A stretch of 64,000 nt of DNA from Xanthocytophaga flava (GCF_030068545.1 NZ_JASJOR010000024.1:1-64000); one strand, 5' to 3'. Counted from the first letter of the stretch, positions 35,611 through 45,755 are shown. The notes: generated by a model from the letters alone, not told the origin. Translations and numbers: made by a program.

Positions 35611-36861
35611 TTATGGATGATATTTTTTAAAAATAGAAGTGGCCGTGTGTCCTCCAAATCCAAATGTATTGTTAAGTACATGATTGACTGGTGTATGTCT
35701 TGCTGTTCCTATCACAATATCTAATCCCTCTGGCAGTTCTGGATCTACATTTTCTGTATTTATAGTTGGAGGGATTATATCATGCTTTACAGACAATACA
35801 CTGATAATACTTTCAATAGCTCCCGCAGCCCCCAGCAAATGGCCTGTCATCGATTTGGTTGCAGAGATACTTACTTTATGTTCCCCAAATATACGCTTGA
35901 TTCCTACAAGTTCACTCACATCGCCAATACCCGTTGAGGTAGCATGGGTATTGATGTTATCTATATCTGCTGGAGAAAGCCCTGCATCCTGTAAAGCTTT
36001 GGAAATACCTAAGGCAGCGCCTAATCCTTCTGGTGATGTGCCTGTAAGATGATATGCATCAGCGGCCATTCCCCCTCCAACAATTTCCGCATAGATAGTA
36101 GCACCTCTGGCTTTGGCATGTTCATACTCTTCCAGCACCAATGCTCCTGCCCCTTCTCCGATTACAAATCCGTCCCGATCCTGATCAAACGGCCTCGAAG
36201 CAGTTTGTGGAGAGTCATTTCGTTTAGATAATGCCTGAGCGGCGTTAAAACCGCCTACCGATGCGGGAGTTATCGGTGCCTCAGATCCGCCAGCAATCAT
36301 AACAGTGGCCTTTCCCAGACGAATTGTATCAAAGGCATTGATAATAGCTGTATTGGAAGAAGCACAGGCAGAAACTGTACAATAATTGGGACCATACAAC
36401 TTATGACGAATAGAGATAACTCCTGCGGCAATGTCTGCAATCATTTTGGGAATAAAGTAAGGATTGAAACGTGGCGTCCCATCACCCTGATAATATTCAC
36501 GCACCTGATCTTCAAATGTACCTATACCCCCATTACCAGAAGCCCAGATTACCCCTATCTGATATTTCTCTTCATCTGACATGGCTGCAAAATCAAAACC
36601 TGCATCTTGAATTGCCTGATCTGAAGCAGCAATGGCATACTGAGTAAACAGATCATACTTCTTTATTTCTTTTTTCTCTATATAATCTGTTGGTTCAAAG
36701 CCTTTAACCTCACAGGCAAAATGAGTCTTGAATCGTGATGCGTCAAAATGGGTAATATAATCTGCTCCACTCTCACCAGCCACAATATTGTGCCAGAACT
36801 CGCTTACGGAATTACCCAGGGGAGTAATCGCTCCTAATCCTGTTATTACAACTCGTTTCAT
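35611..36861 (-). CDS. fabF: Beta-ketoacyl-ACP synthase II (FabF-type)
   Basis: 416 residues, normal for FabF. It condenses malonyl-ACP with acyl-ACP in fatty-acid elongation. The catalytic triad is present: Cys in TVSACASSNTA (about 164), His in NTHATSTGIGD (about 305) and His in KSMTGHLLGAAG (about 337). The start MKRVVITGLGAITPLG and the end GFGGHTATSIFKKY are family-typical. It is not next to acpP or other fab genes but beside a TetR, so it may be a second, regulated copy rather than the housekeeping enzyme. Confidence 0.92.
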   Translation of the reverse strand: MKRVVITGLGAITPLGNSVSEFWHNIVAGESGADYITHFDASRFKTHFACEVKGFEPTDYIEKKEIKKYDLFTQYAIAASDQAIQDAGFDFAAMSDEEKYQIGVIWASGNGGIGTFEDQVREYYQGDGTPRFNPYFIPKMIADIAAGVISIRHKLYGPNYCTVSACASSNTAIINAFDTIRLGKATVMIAGGSEAPITPASVGGFNAAQALSKRNDSPQTASRPFDQDRDGFVIGEGAGALVLEEYEHAKARGATIYAEIVGGGMAADAYHLTGTSPEGLGAALGISKALQDAGLSPADIDNINTHATSTGIGDVSELVGIKRIFGEHKVSISATKSMTGHLLGAAGAIESIISVLSVKHDIIPPTINTENVDPELPEGLDIVIGTARHTPVNHVLNNTFGFGGHTATSIFKKYHP

Positions 36862-37447
36862 AGTATATGTTTATCGGATAACACTGTACTGATTTTATTT
36901 ATTAATTGGATAGTAGCATGTAGCCTCACTCTAAATCGGCACAATAATACCATTCGGTATCTTATAATACAAATAAAAACTGGATCAAAATAGTTTCAAC
37001 AAAGGAAAACAAAATCAAACGGCGAGAGAATCTCATTACAGTACTCAAACAAAAAAATGAAAATATTTTCTTAATAATCAAATAATTAACACCGATAAAA
37101 ACACAAACCGATCAGTATACAACAAATCTATTAAAGCTAAGTATATACTTATTTTGTCTGATACTTTTATAGTTTTAGGATTTTAAAGAAAAATCTCTTT
37201 TTTGTACCCTCTCACCCTTTCTTACCCTCCTGAAAGGAACTTTAAGCCTCTATACAGACAGGCATGATTAGACCGATGACCGTTCCAACAGGAGCGTATT
37301 CTTTCTCTCAGAAATCACAGACAGCTCTATTTGTCAAGAGATCCTTCCAAGAGTACAAAGAGGAGGCTTTTTTTCTTGATTCCTAAACCTCTTTTCCGGA
37401 AAAATTATAGAATAAGATAAGGTATATGCATGTGTGGCACTCTTTGC
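36862..37447. other. 586-base intergenic region upstream of fabF
   Basis: AT-rich. It holds the palindromes at 36947-36960 and ACCGATCAGT at 37107-37116, both possible regulator sites. A 40-codon plus-strand frame (37264-37386) has no recognisable character. No other gene seen. Confidence 0.45.
36947..36960. promoter_or_regulatory. Palindrome upstream of fabF
   Basis: ATACC-ATTC-GGTAT, perfect 5-base arms, 86 bases before the fabF start. Candidate site for the co-transcribed TetR. Short, so it may be chance. Confidence 0.3.
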
Positions 37448-38305
37448 TTATCGGAATATCCCTAAGGCTACCTGCTGGAAGGTTTCAGGGGTGATGCCGG
37501 TTTGTTTTTTAAAGAACCGGCTAAAATAGGCTTGCTCACTAAAACCCAATTCGAAAGCAATTTCCTTGAATGTTCTTTTACCAATTAATATTTGCCGCTT
37601 GGCCTCAATAACCAGATATGTATGAATAATCTGAGTTACAGTTACACCTAATCGCTCCTTTAATACTTCATTGAGTCGCTTAGGCGTAAGATTTACTGCA
37701 TTGGCATAAAACGTTACATTCCGTTCTTCTTTGTAATGATCACTTATCAGGATATAAATTTTCTTCACCCGTTCATCATGTAGTGCAATGGATGAAGACA
37801 ACGTCTGACTAAAACGATACAGATGGATCAAAAAGAGTCGCAAATACAGGTGTAGTACACCAACATCTGCTTTCGTTTTACATTCGAGATACATCAGGTC
37901 AAACAGATGTGCCATTGGCTCAACCATATCCGGAGGAATAGTAATTCCGTCATTGGTAAATGGCAAAAACAGATAACGCAGATGATCTTCTTCAATAGCA
38001 TACATCAACTCACGAGAAAAAGCAATAACCCGTGCAGCTGGCTTACTGCCTGGAATAGCATGGACCTGATTGCGACCCAAAAGATATACAGTATCTTTTA
38101 GAATTGGATGAGGTGTGAAATCAATATAGTGAACATCAGCGTTTGAAGTAAACCAGATTATTTCAAAAAAGTCATTCCGGTGGCTCCCTCCAAACCCATG
38201 AAATGCAGGGTCATCAGAGGTATAGACAAAGATTGTATCTCTGTCCAATTGATAAATAGGTATATATTCCTGTGGTTTCAAAGATAATAATAAGGTATCT
38301 GACAA
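37448..38305 (-). CDS. AraC family transcriptional regulator
   Basis: 285 residues. The N-terminal part is a cupin-like sensor domain (HRNDFFEIIWFTSNADVHYI, GRNQVHAIPGSKPAARVIAF). The C-terminal DNA-binding domain has two helix-turn-helices (FYANAVNLTPKRLNEVLKER; KEIAFELGFSEQAYFSRFFK), ending in GITPETFQQ. No ATG is available near the N terminus; the start is the TTG at 38305 or a nearby TTG. It is divergent from a methyltransferase gene with a large inverted repeat between them. Ligand unknown. Confidence 0.9.
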   Translation of the reverse strand: MSDTLLLSLKPQEYIPIYQLDRDTIFVYTSDDPAFHGFGGSHRNDFFEIIWFTSNADVHYIDFTPHPILKDTVYLLGRNQVHAIPGSKPAARVIAFSRELMYAIEEDHLRYLFLPFTNDGITIPPDMVEPMAHLFDLMYLECKTKADVGVLHLYLRLFLIHLYRFSQTLSSSIALHDERVKKIYILISDHYKEERNVTFYANAVNLTPKRLNEVLKERLGVTVTQIIHTYLVIEAKRQILIGKRTFKEIAFELGFSEQAYFSRFFKKQTGITPETFQQVALGIFR

Positions 38306-38350
38306 AGGTATAAAATATGATATAGGTGTATTCGTTTCCTTTATTACTTT

Positions 38351-38401
38351 TAGTCTTGCCAGTATATATACATCAGAATTGTATATATACTGGCAAGACT
38401 A
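38351..38401. repeat. 21-base perfect inverted repeat between divergent genes
   Basis: Arms 38351-38371 and 38381-38401 are exact complements, with a 9-base loop (ATCAGAATT). Each arm holds CTTGCCAG next to alternating TATATATA. It lies 45 bases before the AraC start and 25 bases before the methyltransferase start, inside the shared promoter region. No T tract follows on either strand, so it does not look like a terminator. Confidence 0.85.
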
Positions 38402-38425
38402 GCTTTAATCAAACTACTAATTCCT

Positions 38426-38956
38426 ATGGAACTTTCCGAAGCCATTGACCTGATTCATACAACAGCTATTCGTCAAACAGAACCTCAAATATGGGCTGAT
38501 CTGGGATGTGGAACAGGATTGTTTACCAAAGCCTTGACTCATCTACTACCTCCCCAAAGCACCATTTATGCCATTGATAAAGATGCGATGGCTTTAGATA
38601 CAATCCCTGATAACTACCAGAATATTCTGGTAAAAAAGCTGGTAAAAGACTTTACTCAGTCATTCTTTCTTCCATCCCTACTGGATGGCATACTCATGGC
38701 TAACTCATTACACTATGTAGGGGATCATTTATCATTTCTCCACACCATTCAGTCTTCTCTTCTGCAACCTTCTCATAAGCTATTACTTGTTGAATATGAT
38801 ACGGACAAAGCCAATCCCTGGGTTCCTTATCCTGTCAGCTTTCAATCTCTCCAAAAACTGGCTACAAAAGCAGGATATACTACAATTGAGAAATTAGGTA
38901 CCAAGGCATCTTTATATGGCAGAGCAAATCTGTATGGAGCGTTAATAACAAAGTAA
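38426..38956 (+). CDS. Class I SAM-dependent methyltransferase
   Basis: 176 residues. The SAM-binding motif ADLGCGTGLFTKAL is near residues 24-37, an acidic post-II residue is in IYAIDKDAMAL, and the motif-IV region is ILMANSLHYVGDH. It lacks a recognisable substrate domain, so the target (small molecule or macromolecule) is unknown. The arrangement opposite an AraC regulator suggests shared control. Confidence 0.85.
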   Translation: MELSEAIDLIHTTAIRQTEPQIWADLGCGTGLFTKALTHLLPPQSTIYAIDKDAMALDTIPDNYQNILVKKLVKDFTQSFFLPSLLDGILMANSLHYVGDHLSFLHTIQSSLLQPSHKLLLVEYDTDKANPWVPYPVSFQSLQKLATKAGYTTIEKLGTKASLYGRANLYGALITK

Positions 38957-39041
38957 GTCAGCGTCTTATTGTGGATTAGGATATTTTTCACACAAAAGTG
39001 TATATTGTGGCTTGCAAACAACCATACACCACTAACTGCAT

Positions 39042-40922
39042 ATGAAAAAAACCTACTACTTACTTATTGCTCTTCTTGTAAGTATCTTATGTATACCATC
39101 TGATGTGTATGCACAGGAAGATATAGCGGCCTATATAAAAAACAACTACACAAAGGCAATCTACTACATTCCCATGCGGGATGGGATAAAGCTGTGCACC
39201 ATTGTTTACAGTCCTAAGGATGCGTCACAAAAATATCCCATCATGCTGAATCGTACACCTTACAGTGTGGGGCCTTATGGAGAAAATGAATATAAAACAT
39301 CTATGGGACCTTCTGACTTCTTTGTAAAAGATGGGTACATCTTTGCCTATCAGGACGTACGGGGGAAATACATGTCAGAAGGCGAGTTTATGGATGTTCG
39401 CCCCCACAATCCTGCCAAGAAGGGTAAGAAGGATATTGATGAAAGTTCGGACACCTATGATACTATTGAATGGCTGTTGAAAAATGTAAAAAATAATAAT
39501 GGAAAGTTTGGTCAGTGGGGTATTTCCTATCCTGGGTTTTATACCACCATGGGGGTGCTAAGTAATCACCCGGCGTTGAAGGCTGCGTCGCCACAGGCAC
39601 CTGTTACAGACTGGTTCATTGGAGATGACTTTCACCACAATGGCGCTTTCTTTTTGCCTCACTTTTTCAATTTCATGGCTAACTTTGGAAAGCCTCGTCC
39701 ACAACCCCGTCCAACTAGCCCTTACCGGTTCAATCATGGTACACCGGATGGGTATCAGTTTTTCCTGAACCTGGGATCGCTGAGTCATATCAATTCTGTC
39801 TTTTACAAAGATAGTGTAGCATTCTGGAACGAATTCAGGCAACATCCCAATTACGATCCATTCTGGCAGGCACGAAATGTACGTCCGCATCTGAAAAATG
39901 TAAAGCCAGCTGTGATGACTGTAGGAGGTTGGTTTGATGCAGAAAATTTGTTTGGTGCACTGGAAATCTATAAAACAATTGAAAAGAATAATCCGGGAGC
40001 TAACAATATGCTGGTAATGGGTCCTTGGTTTCATGGCGGTTGGGCTCGTTCAGATGGTTCTTTCTTAGGTAATGCATCGTTTGTACAAAAGACATCTCCT
40101 TTCTATCGTGAAAACATTGAATTCAAATTCTTTCAATACCATCTCAAAGGAAAGACTGATCCAAAACTACCAGAAGCATATGTATTTGAAACAGGCTCCA
40201 ATCAGTGGCGTACCTATGATCAGTGGCCTCCTAAAAATACACAAGCTAAACGGCTGTATTTACAGGGAGATCATAAGCTAGCCTTTGCTACCCCAACAGC
40301 CGACGGTGATGGTGGTTATGACGAATATGTAAGTGATCCGGCTCATCCTGTTCCATTTATTGAAGAAATTAAAACAGGTATGACACGCGAATACATGACA
40401 GATGATCAACGGTTTGCCACCCGTCGCCCGGATGTAGTAGTATATACAACAGATGCTTTGACAGAAGATATTACCATAGCAGGTCAGGTAAAGCCTAGTC
40501 TGCACGTATCTACTTCCGGAACAGATTCTGACTTCATTGTAAAGATAATTGATGTATATCCGGACACAGCAGCCCAGTTTAAAGAGTCCAAAATCCCTAC
40601 GGCTGGTTATCAGATGCTGGTCCGTGGTGAGCCATTCCGTGCCCGTTTCCGTAACTCATACGAGAAACCAGAAGCTCTCACAGCCAATCAACCTACAGAA
40701 GTAAGCTTTGTGATGCCTGACATCAATCATACCTTTAAGAAAGGGCATCGCATTATGGTTCAGATTCAAAGTACATGGTTCCCGCTGGTAGATCGCAATC
40801 CACAGAAATATGTAGATAATATCTATGATGCTAAAGATTCAGACTATCAGAAAGCTACACAACGGATTTATCATTCACCTGATAAGGCTACCTATATAGA
40901 GTTGAATGTAGTAGGAAAGTAA
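39042..40922 (+). CDS. Exported CocE/NonD family hydrolase (S15-type)
   Basis: 626 residues with a signal peptide (to VYAQ, about residue 25). An alpha/beta hydrolase with catalytic Ser in GQWGISYPGFYT (about residue 160), Asp in VGGWFDAENL (about 297) and His in GPWFHGGW (about 328). The C-terminal jelly-roll domain (from about 400) is typical of X-Pro dipeptidyl-peptidase-like and alpha-amino-acid ester hydrolases. Likely periplasmic or surface acyl/ester or peptide hydrolysis. It is monocistronic, with a terminator after it. Confidence 0.93.
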   Translation: MKKTYYLLIALLVSILCIPSDVYAQEDIAAYIKNNYTKAIYYIPMRDGIKLCTIVYSPKDASQKYPIMLNRTPYSVGPYGENEYKTSMGPSDFFVKDGYIFAYQDVRGKYMSEGEFMDVRPHNPAKKGKKDIDESSDTYDTIEWLLKNVKNNNGKFGQWGISYPGFYTTMGVLSNHPALKAASPQAPVTDWFIGDDFHHNGAFFLPHFFNFMANFGKPRPQPRPTSPYRFNHGTPDGYQFFLNLGSLSHINSVFYKDSVAFWNEFRQHPNYDPFWQARNVRPHLKNVKPAVMTVGGWFDAENLFGALEIYKTIEKNNPGANNMLVMGPWFHGGWARSDGSFLGNASFVQKTSPFYRENIEFKFFQYHLKGKTDPKLPEAYVFETGSNQWRTYDQWPPKNTQAKRLYLQGDHKLAFATPTADGDGGYDEYVSDPAHPVPFIEEIKTGMTREYMTDDQRFATRRPDVVVYTTDALTEDITIAGQVKPSLHVSTSGTDSDFIVKIIDVYPDTAAQFKESKIPTAGYQMLVRGEPFRARFRNSYEKPEALTANQPTEVSFVMPDINHTFKKGHRIMVQIQSTWFPLVDRNPQKYVDNIYDAKDSDYQKATQRIYHSPDKATYIELNVVGK

Positions 40923-40949
40923 AACAATCCATAATCACAATCTTGCATG

Positions 40950-40986
40950 TACCTCTGTTACCAGTAAAGTAGCAGAGGTATTTTTA
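40950..40986 (+). terminator. Terminator after the CocE/NonD hydrolase gene
   Basis: Arms TACCTCTG / CAGAGGTA with an inner TAC/GTA pairing, followed by TTTTTAT. Confidence 0.8.
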
Positions 40987-41218
40987 TATCTATCAATCTG
41001 TGTAACTATCTGATATGCATAAGATAGTTAGAAACTACTCACTATTATTTTTCTACATAAAGTCTTTGGGTTAAACTTTTGTACTTATATCCCCGTAGAA
41101 GAAGTTACATTTTTTTCATTTAGCTGTTCCATTTTTCATTTTTTAAAAAGGAATATGAACTCTCTGGAAACAGGGTGGTATCCTCATTCTATCTTTTCAT
41201 TTTTTAACAGTAAAATCT

Positions 41219-44200
41219 ATGAGTCTTTTTTACAAAGTCATGGGATGCTCACGTCATACCCCAAGACAACTTTTTTCAACAACACATGTTTTCAGGAAAA
41301 GTATTTACCTACTGATTGTGCTCTCAATACTGTATAATCATCACACATTTGCTCAATTACCAACAGGTTTTGCAGCGAAGAAATTGACTGCTGATAATAT
41401 CCGGGAAGCAACTGCCATGGCACACGCACCAGACGGACGGATTTTTATTGCAGAACGGGCAGGTATTGTCAAGGTTTTTCAGAATAATACAGTAAGTACG
41501 GTTCATACCGTTTCGACAACCACAGCCTCCGAACAAGGTCTGTTAGGCATTACCTTACACCCCAACTTTACTCAGAATGGCAAGTGTTATATATTCTACA
41601 CTAATGCTGCCATGACCCTCCACTATCTGGATGTTATTGTCATTAATGCATCCAATCAAGTGACCTCTGTAAACAGAGTCATGGAGTTTGATCCAATCAT
41701 TAATGGTTTCCATAATGGTGGTGCTCTGTTATTTAAAAACGGACTACTTTATATAGCGATAGGAGAAAGTAACTCTTCCGCAGAATCTGCCAAACTGGAT
41801 ACTTACAGAGGTAAAATTCTTCGCCTAACAGAAGATGGTCAGCCAGCTCCCGGAAATCCTTATTACAACGAAGCAGGAGCCAGCCGACAAAAAAAAAGTA
41901 TCTGGGCCATTGGGATGCGAAACCCCTGGAGAATGAGTCTGGACCCGCTTTCTCAAAAAATATTTGTCATGAATGTGGGTGGCAACTATGAAGAGATTGA
42001 TGATGTGACGAATCCGGATCCAGCCAAAAACTATAATTATGGGTGGGATCAGAATGGACGCTCAGGACCAGAGCAACCAGCTAATACGATCACAGCTGCC
42101 TTTTATTACGGCCACTCAAACTGGGGATGTGCTATTACATCCGGAACATTTTTCAATCCTACATCCACAAATTATCCGGCCCAGTACAGGAATAGATTTT
42201 ACTTTACAGACTGGTGTTCTGGCTGGATGCGTAGCATTGATGCAGCTAATCCAGTACAAGGCCAATGGCAAGAATTTGCACCATCAGGCTTTGGATCTAT
42301 ACTGGGCACTAGTGTAGGTATAGATGGCAATATCTATTATTTTAAATATGGTAACACAGGTAGTCTATGGCGGCTGGAATATGATAATACACAAGTACCT
42401 GTTATTGTTAACCAGCCCACCAGTCAGACTATTACCGCTGGTGACCCGGTAACCTTTACTGTAAGTGCCTCTGGAGCTACACCTTTCACCTATCAATGGC
42501 AAAAAAATGCAGTAAATATTGCCGGTGCAACCTCTGCCAGCTATACCATTTCAGTAACAACACTGGCGGATGCAGCTTCCTATCGATGTATTGTGACCAA
42601 TGCCAATGGTAGCGCAACTAGTAACAATGCCACCTTAACTATACAACCTTTCAATGCCAAACCTGTTGCAGACATTACTCTGCCATTAACAACCACCAAA
42701 TGGAGTGTGGGGGATGTAATCAATTATGCAGGTACTGCCACAGATCAGGAAGATGGAAACTTGCCTGCATCAGCCCTTTCCTGGGAAGTTCGTTTCTTTC
42801 ATAAAGACAGTCCTACCAGCGAACACTGGCATCCTGGGCCTGTAGTCCCATCAGGTGTAACATCCGGATCATTTGTTGCTGACAATGGTGGTGAAACATC
42901 CCCTAATATCTGGCTCAGAATTATCCTGACAGCAACAGATGCTAACGGACGTAAAGGACAGGACTCCGTAGATGTCTATCCGAATAAGGTAGATATAACT
43001 GCTGTAGCCAATATTCCAGGATTACAGGTTGTGCTAGCAGCTCAAGGCACTACGCCATTTACCAAAACACTGGTTGTCAATAGCCTAATCAATTTACAAG
43101 CCATCACACCTCAGGTTCTTGGCAATAATAATTATGCATTCTCGAGCTGGACACATGGAGGTCAGGCCAGTCAGACAATTCGTGTTCCAGCAGTAAATAC
43201 AACCTATACGGCCAACTATGCTGTCACTTCTTCTATTCAAAATCCATATGGAGGGTTACCCTGGTCTGTTCCCGGTAAGATCGAAGCTGAAGACTTTGAT
43301 ACAGGAGGACAATCTATTGCCTATAATGACCTAAGTACAGGTAATTCGGGCAATGGATATCGAACAACTGAAGATGTAGATATAGAAGGTTGCTCTGAAG
43401 GTGGTTTCAATATTGGCTGGGTAGCAACTGGCGAATGGCTGGAATATACCGTAAATATAACGTCGGCAGGTGTTTATACACTACAGACACGTATAGCCAC
43501 TACAGCAGCTGGAAAAACTATGCACATTGAACTGGATGGACAGAATATATCTGGTACAATCAATGTTCCCAATACAGGCGGATTTCAAAGCTGGCAAACT
43601 GTATCTGTTACCACGCCTGCCCTTACAGTTGGTACAAAAGTGCTTCGGGTTGTTTTTGAAAGCAATGATATAAACCTGAATTATATAGCATTTACATCAG
43701 CTTCTGGAAACAACTTACCATCTGTAAGTCTGGCGACTACAAATACTATAGTAGTAGCACCAGGAAGTGCAACCCTGACAGCAACAGCATCTGATACAGA
43801 TGGAAGTATAACAAAAGTTGTTTTCTACAATGGTACAACGCCACTAACAACTATTACCTCCGCACCTTATACCTATACATGGACCAATATCAGTGCAGGT
43901 ACGTATACACTTACAGCTCAGGCTACTGATAACACAGGGTCTACTTCTACCTCATCACCAGTGACTCTCACAATTGTAAGTAACGGAGCGAGCAATCTGG
44001 CACTCAATAAAAAAACAACGACCTCTTCTACAGAGAATGGCTCATTGTTAGGAGCAAAAGCCGTAGATGGAAACACAGGTACCCGATGGTCCAGCGCGTT
44101 TAGTGACCCGCAATGGATCTATGTAGATCTGGGAGCGGTCTATTCGATCAATCGCGTAAAGATAACCTGGGAAAATGCCCGTGCAGTGGATTATGGACTT

Positions 44201-44668
44201 CAAATCTCTAATGATACCATAAACTGGCAATCGTTGAAAGCACCTATTGTGGGTAATACACAGCTGATCAATGATCATACAGGCTTGAATGGTACTGGCC
44301 GGTACATCCGGATATATGGCACCAAACGATCTACTCAGTATGGCTACTCTATATATGAACTTGAAGTATATGGAACCAGCAGTTCGGCCCGAATAGCCAT
44401 GAATGAAGGTAATACCAATAATCTTGTAACACTTTATCCTAATCCTTCTTCTGGACAGGTCACTATACAGTACACGATAAATCAATCAGGTCCAGTAACC
44501 CTGGCATTGTATTCCGTGCAGGGAAACCGAACTGTACTATTACATAAAAATATGACAAAAGGCCAATACACAGTAGGCTATGATTTGAGTAAACATGCAA
44601 CTGGTATATACTTTATCCAGTTGGAATCAGGTGGTCGGGTTACTACTCAGAAGCTGATTAAGAATTAA
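41219..44668 (+). CDS. Secreted PQQ-type sugar dehydrogenase with CBM6, F5/8C and T9SS sorting domains
   Basis: 1149 residues. A long N-terminal signal (to HTFAQ, residue 46). The glucose/sorbosone dehydrogenase propeller spans about 50-385 (AMAHAPDGRIFIAERAG, GLLGITLHPNF, FHNGGALLF, AIGMRNPWRMSLDP). Next are an Ig-like domain (about 390-477), a beta-sandwich/PKD-like and repeat region (to about 670), a CBM6 module (about 687-827, KIEAEDFDTGG), an Ig-like domain (about 834-922), an F5/8 type C sugar-binding domain (about 924-1055) and a type IX C-terminal sorting domain (from about 1062, LYPNPSSGQVTI). It should be a cell-surface or released enzyme that oxidises bound sugars. Confidence 0.93.
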   Translation: MSLFYKVMGCSRHTPRQLFSTTHVFRKSIYLLIVLSILYNHHTFAQLPTGFAAKKLTADNIREATAMAHAPDGRIFIAERAGIVKVFQNNTVSTVHTVSTTTASEQGLLGITLHPNFTQNGKCYIFYTNAAMTLHYLDVIVINASNQVTSVNRVMEFDPIINGFHNGGALLFKNGLLYIAIGESNSSAESAKLDTYRGKILRLTEDGQPAPGNPYYNEAGASRQKKSIWAIGMRNPWRMSLDPLSQKIFVMNVGGNYEEIDDVTNPDPAKNYNYGWDQNGRSGPEQPANTITAAFYYGHSNWGCAITSGTFFNPTSTNYPAQYRNRFYFTDWCSGWMRSIDAANPVQGQWQEFAPSGFGSILGTSVGIDGNIYYFKYGNTGSLWRLEYDNTQVPVIVNQPTSQTITAGDPVTFTVSASGATPFTYQWQKNAVNIAGATSASYTISVTTLADAASYRCIVTNANGSATSNNATLTIQPFNAKPVADITLPLTTTKWSVGDVINYAGTATDQEDGNLPASALSWEVRFFHKDSPTSEHWHPGPVVPSGVTSGSFVADNGGETSPNIWLRIILTATDANGRKGQDSVDVYPNKVDITAVANIPGLQVVLAAQGTTPFTKTLVVNSLINLQAITPQVLGNNNYAFSSWTHGGQASQTIRVPAVNTTYTANYAVTSSIQNPYGGLPWSVPGKIEAEDFDTGGQSIAYNDLSTGNSGNGYRTTEDVDIEGCSEGGFNIGWVATGEWLEYTVNITSAGVYTLQTRIATTAAGKTMHIELDGQNISGTINVPNTGGFQSWQTVSVTTPALTVGTKVLRVVFESNDINLNYIAFTSASGNNLPSVSLATTNTIVVAPGSATLTATASDTDGSITKVVFYNGTTPLTTITSAPYTYTWTNISAGTYTLTAQATDNTGSTSTSSPVTLTIVSNGASNLALNKKTTTSSTENGSLLGAKAVDGNTGTRWSSAFSDPQWIYVDLGAVYSINRVKITWENARAVDYGLQISNDTINWQSLKAPIVGNTQLINDHTGLNGTGRYIRIYGTKRSTQYGYSIYELEVYGTSSSARIAMNEGNTNNLVTLYPNPSSGQVTIQYTINQSGPVTLALYSVQGNRTVLLHKNMTKGQYTVGYDLSKHATGIYFIQLESGGRVTTQKLIKN

Positions 44669-44701
44669 CCGAGTAACAAAATATATTTGCTTGGTCATGA
44701 A

Positions 44702-44747
44702 AACACCTCGCTTTAGCAGTAGTTGCTAAAACGAGGTGTTCTTTTTT
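44702..44747. terminator. Bidirectional terminator between convergent genes
   Basis: Arms AACACCTCG / CGAGGTGTT with inner TTTAGCA / TGCTAAA pairing, then CTTTTTTT on the plus strand. It ends the sugar-dehydrogenase gene and can serve the convergent hydrolase gene. Confidence 0.9.
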
Positions 44748-44778
44748 TCATTCCTAGAAAGGAATTTCCTAACCAATT

Positions 44779-45705
44779 CTAAAGACATTGTATTGCCCAT
44801 TCAATAAACTCATCTGGATCAAGGATAGAGAAGGCGTGAGGATGACGTCTGCCATCTGGCAGATATCCTTTGCCAAGACAATTGATAAATTCAGCCTTGT
44901 TATTTCCTAAATTCTTAAGCTGCGAAATACATCCGGATAAATCTGATGCATTCATATACTCATAGCTTCCTCTACGATTTGCGATAACCCAGTTAATATC
45001 CGGGTCACAATACAACCGAACAGGGATATCTTTCAGATAGCATATATTTCCTCCATCTGGAGCTTCCGGATAATAGGATGATACAGATTCATAGACTACA
45101 GGCTTCTGGCTAGGCGATCCTCCATACAACACCTGAAACCGTTGCAACATGAATTTACTTTCCTCTACACTTACCTTTGAGAAATTAATCCTGACATTAT
45201 AAGCAAAGCTATTCCATAGCCTTTTCATATTTAGTGGTGGGTCTACACCAAAAACAGATTTTGGCCTTATAAGTACACCAAGTTTTGACTCATAGGCTTT
45301 TTCAGCATAACGTAAAGCCTGATGGCCGCCCAGTGAATGCCCACCAATGATAAATGCATTGATGGGGATAGCATATTTTTTAACAACTTCAGGAATCAAG
45401 GTTGCTAATCTCTTTTCAAACAAATTAGTAGTATCAACCACAAAATAATCTACCAATAAAGGAATCACTACTACAAATCCTGCTTTGGCAGCTTTCTCAG
45501 GTAACTTTGTTTCCTGTAATACTTCTTTGGGAATTGTCCCAAACCCTGGCAGAATTACCAAAAGCCCCTTAACAGGAACCAAAGGTTTTAGAACCAGGTA
45601 ATAGTTCTGGGTAGTATCTTTTGATGTACGATATATTGTTTCCATTGTTTGAGCAGACAGTGCCCCGTACATCAAGCACAAGCAAACCATACATATATAT
45701 CTCAT
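44779..45705 (-). CDS. Exported alpha/beta hydrolase
   Basis: 308 residues with a signal peptide (to LSAQ, residue 19). The nucleophile elbow is GGHSLGGHQAL (about 121-131), preceded by LLVILPGFGTIPK at the oxyanion region. The His is in RHPHAFSILD near the C terminus. The candidate Asp is in LYCDPDINW. Esterase- or lipase-like; substrate unknown. It stands alone between terminators. Confidence 0.85.
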   Translation of the reverse strand: MRYICMVCLCLMYGALSAQTMETIYRTSKDTTQNYYLVLKPLVPVKGLLVILPGFGTIPKEVLQETKLPEKAAKAGFVVVIPLLVDYFVVDTTNLFEKRLATLIPEVVKKYAIPINAFIIGGHSLGGHQALRYAEKAYESKLGVLIRPKSVFGVDPPLNMKRLWNSFAYNVRINFSKVSVEESKFMLQRFQVLYGGSPSQKPVVYESVSSYYPEAPDGGNICYLKDIPVRLYCDPDINWVIANRRGSYEYMNASDLSGCISQLKNLGNNKAEFINCLGKGYLPDGRRHPHAFSILDPDEFIEWAIQCL

Positions 45706-45755
45706 AGTAGATCAAGTTAAAACATGCCAGAATCTATAGGTTATTTTGCAAATAA

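Noticed and set aside
37264..37386. 40-codon plus-strand frame in the fabF upstream region
   Set aside because: Too short, no recognisable family, no promoter or binding-site evidence.
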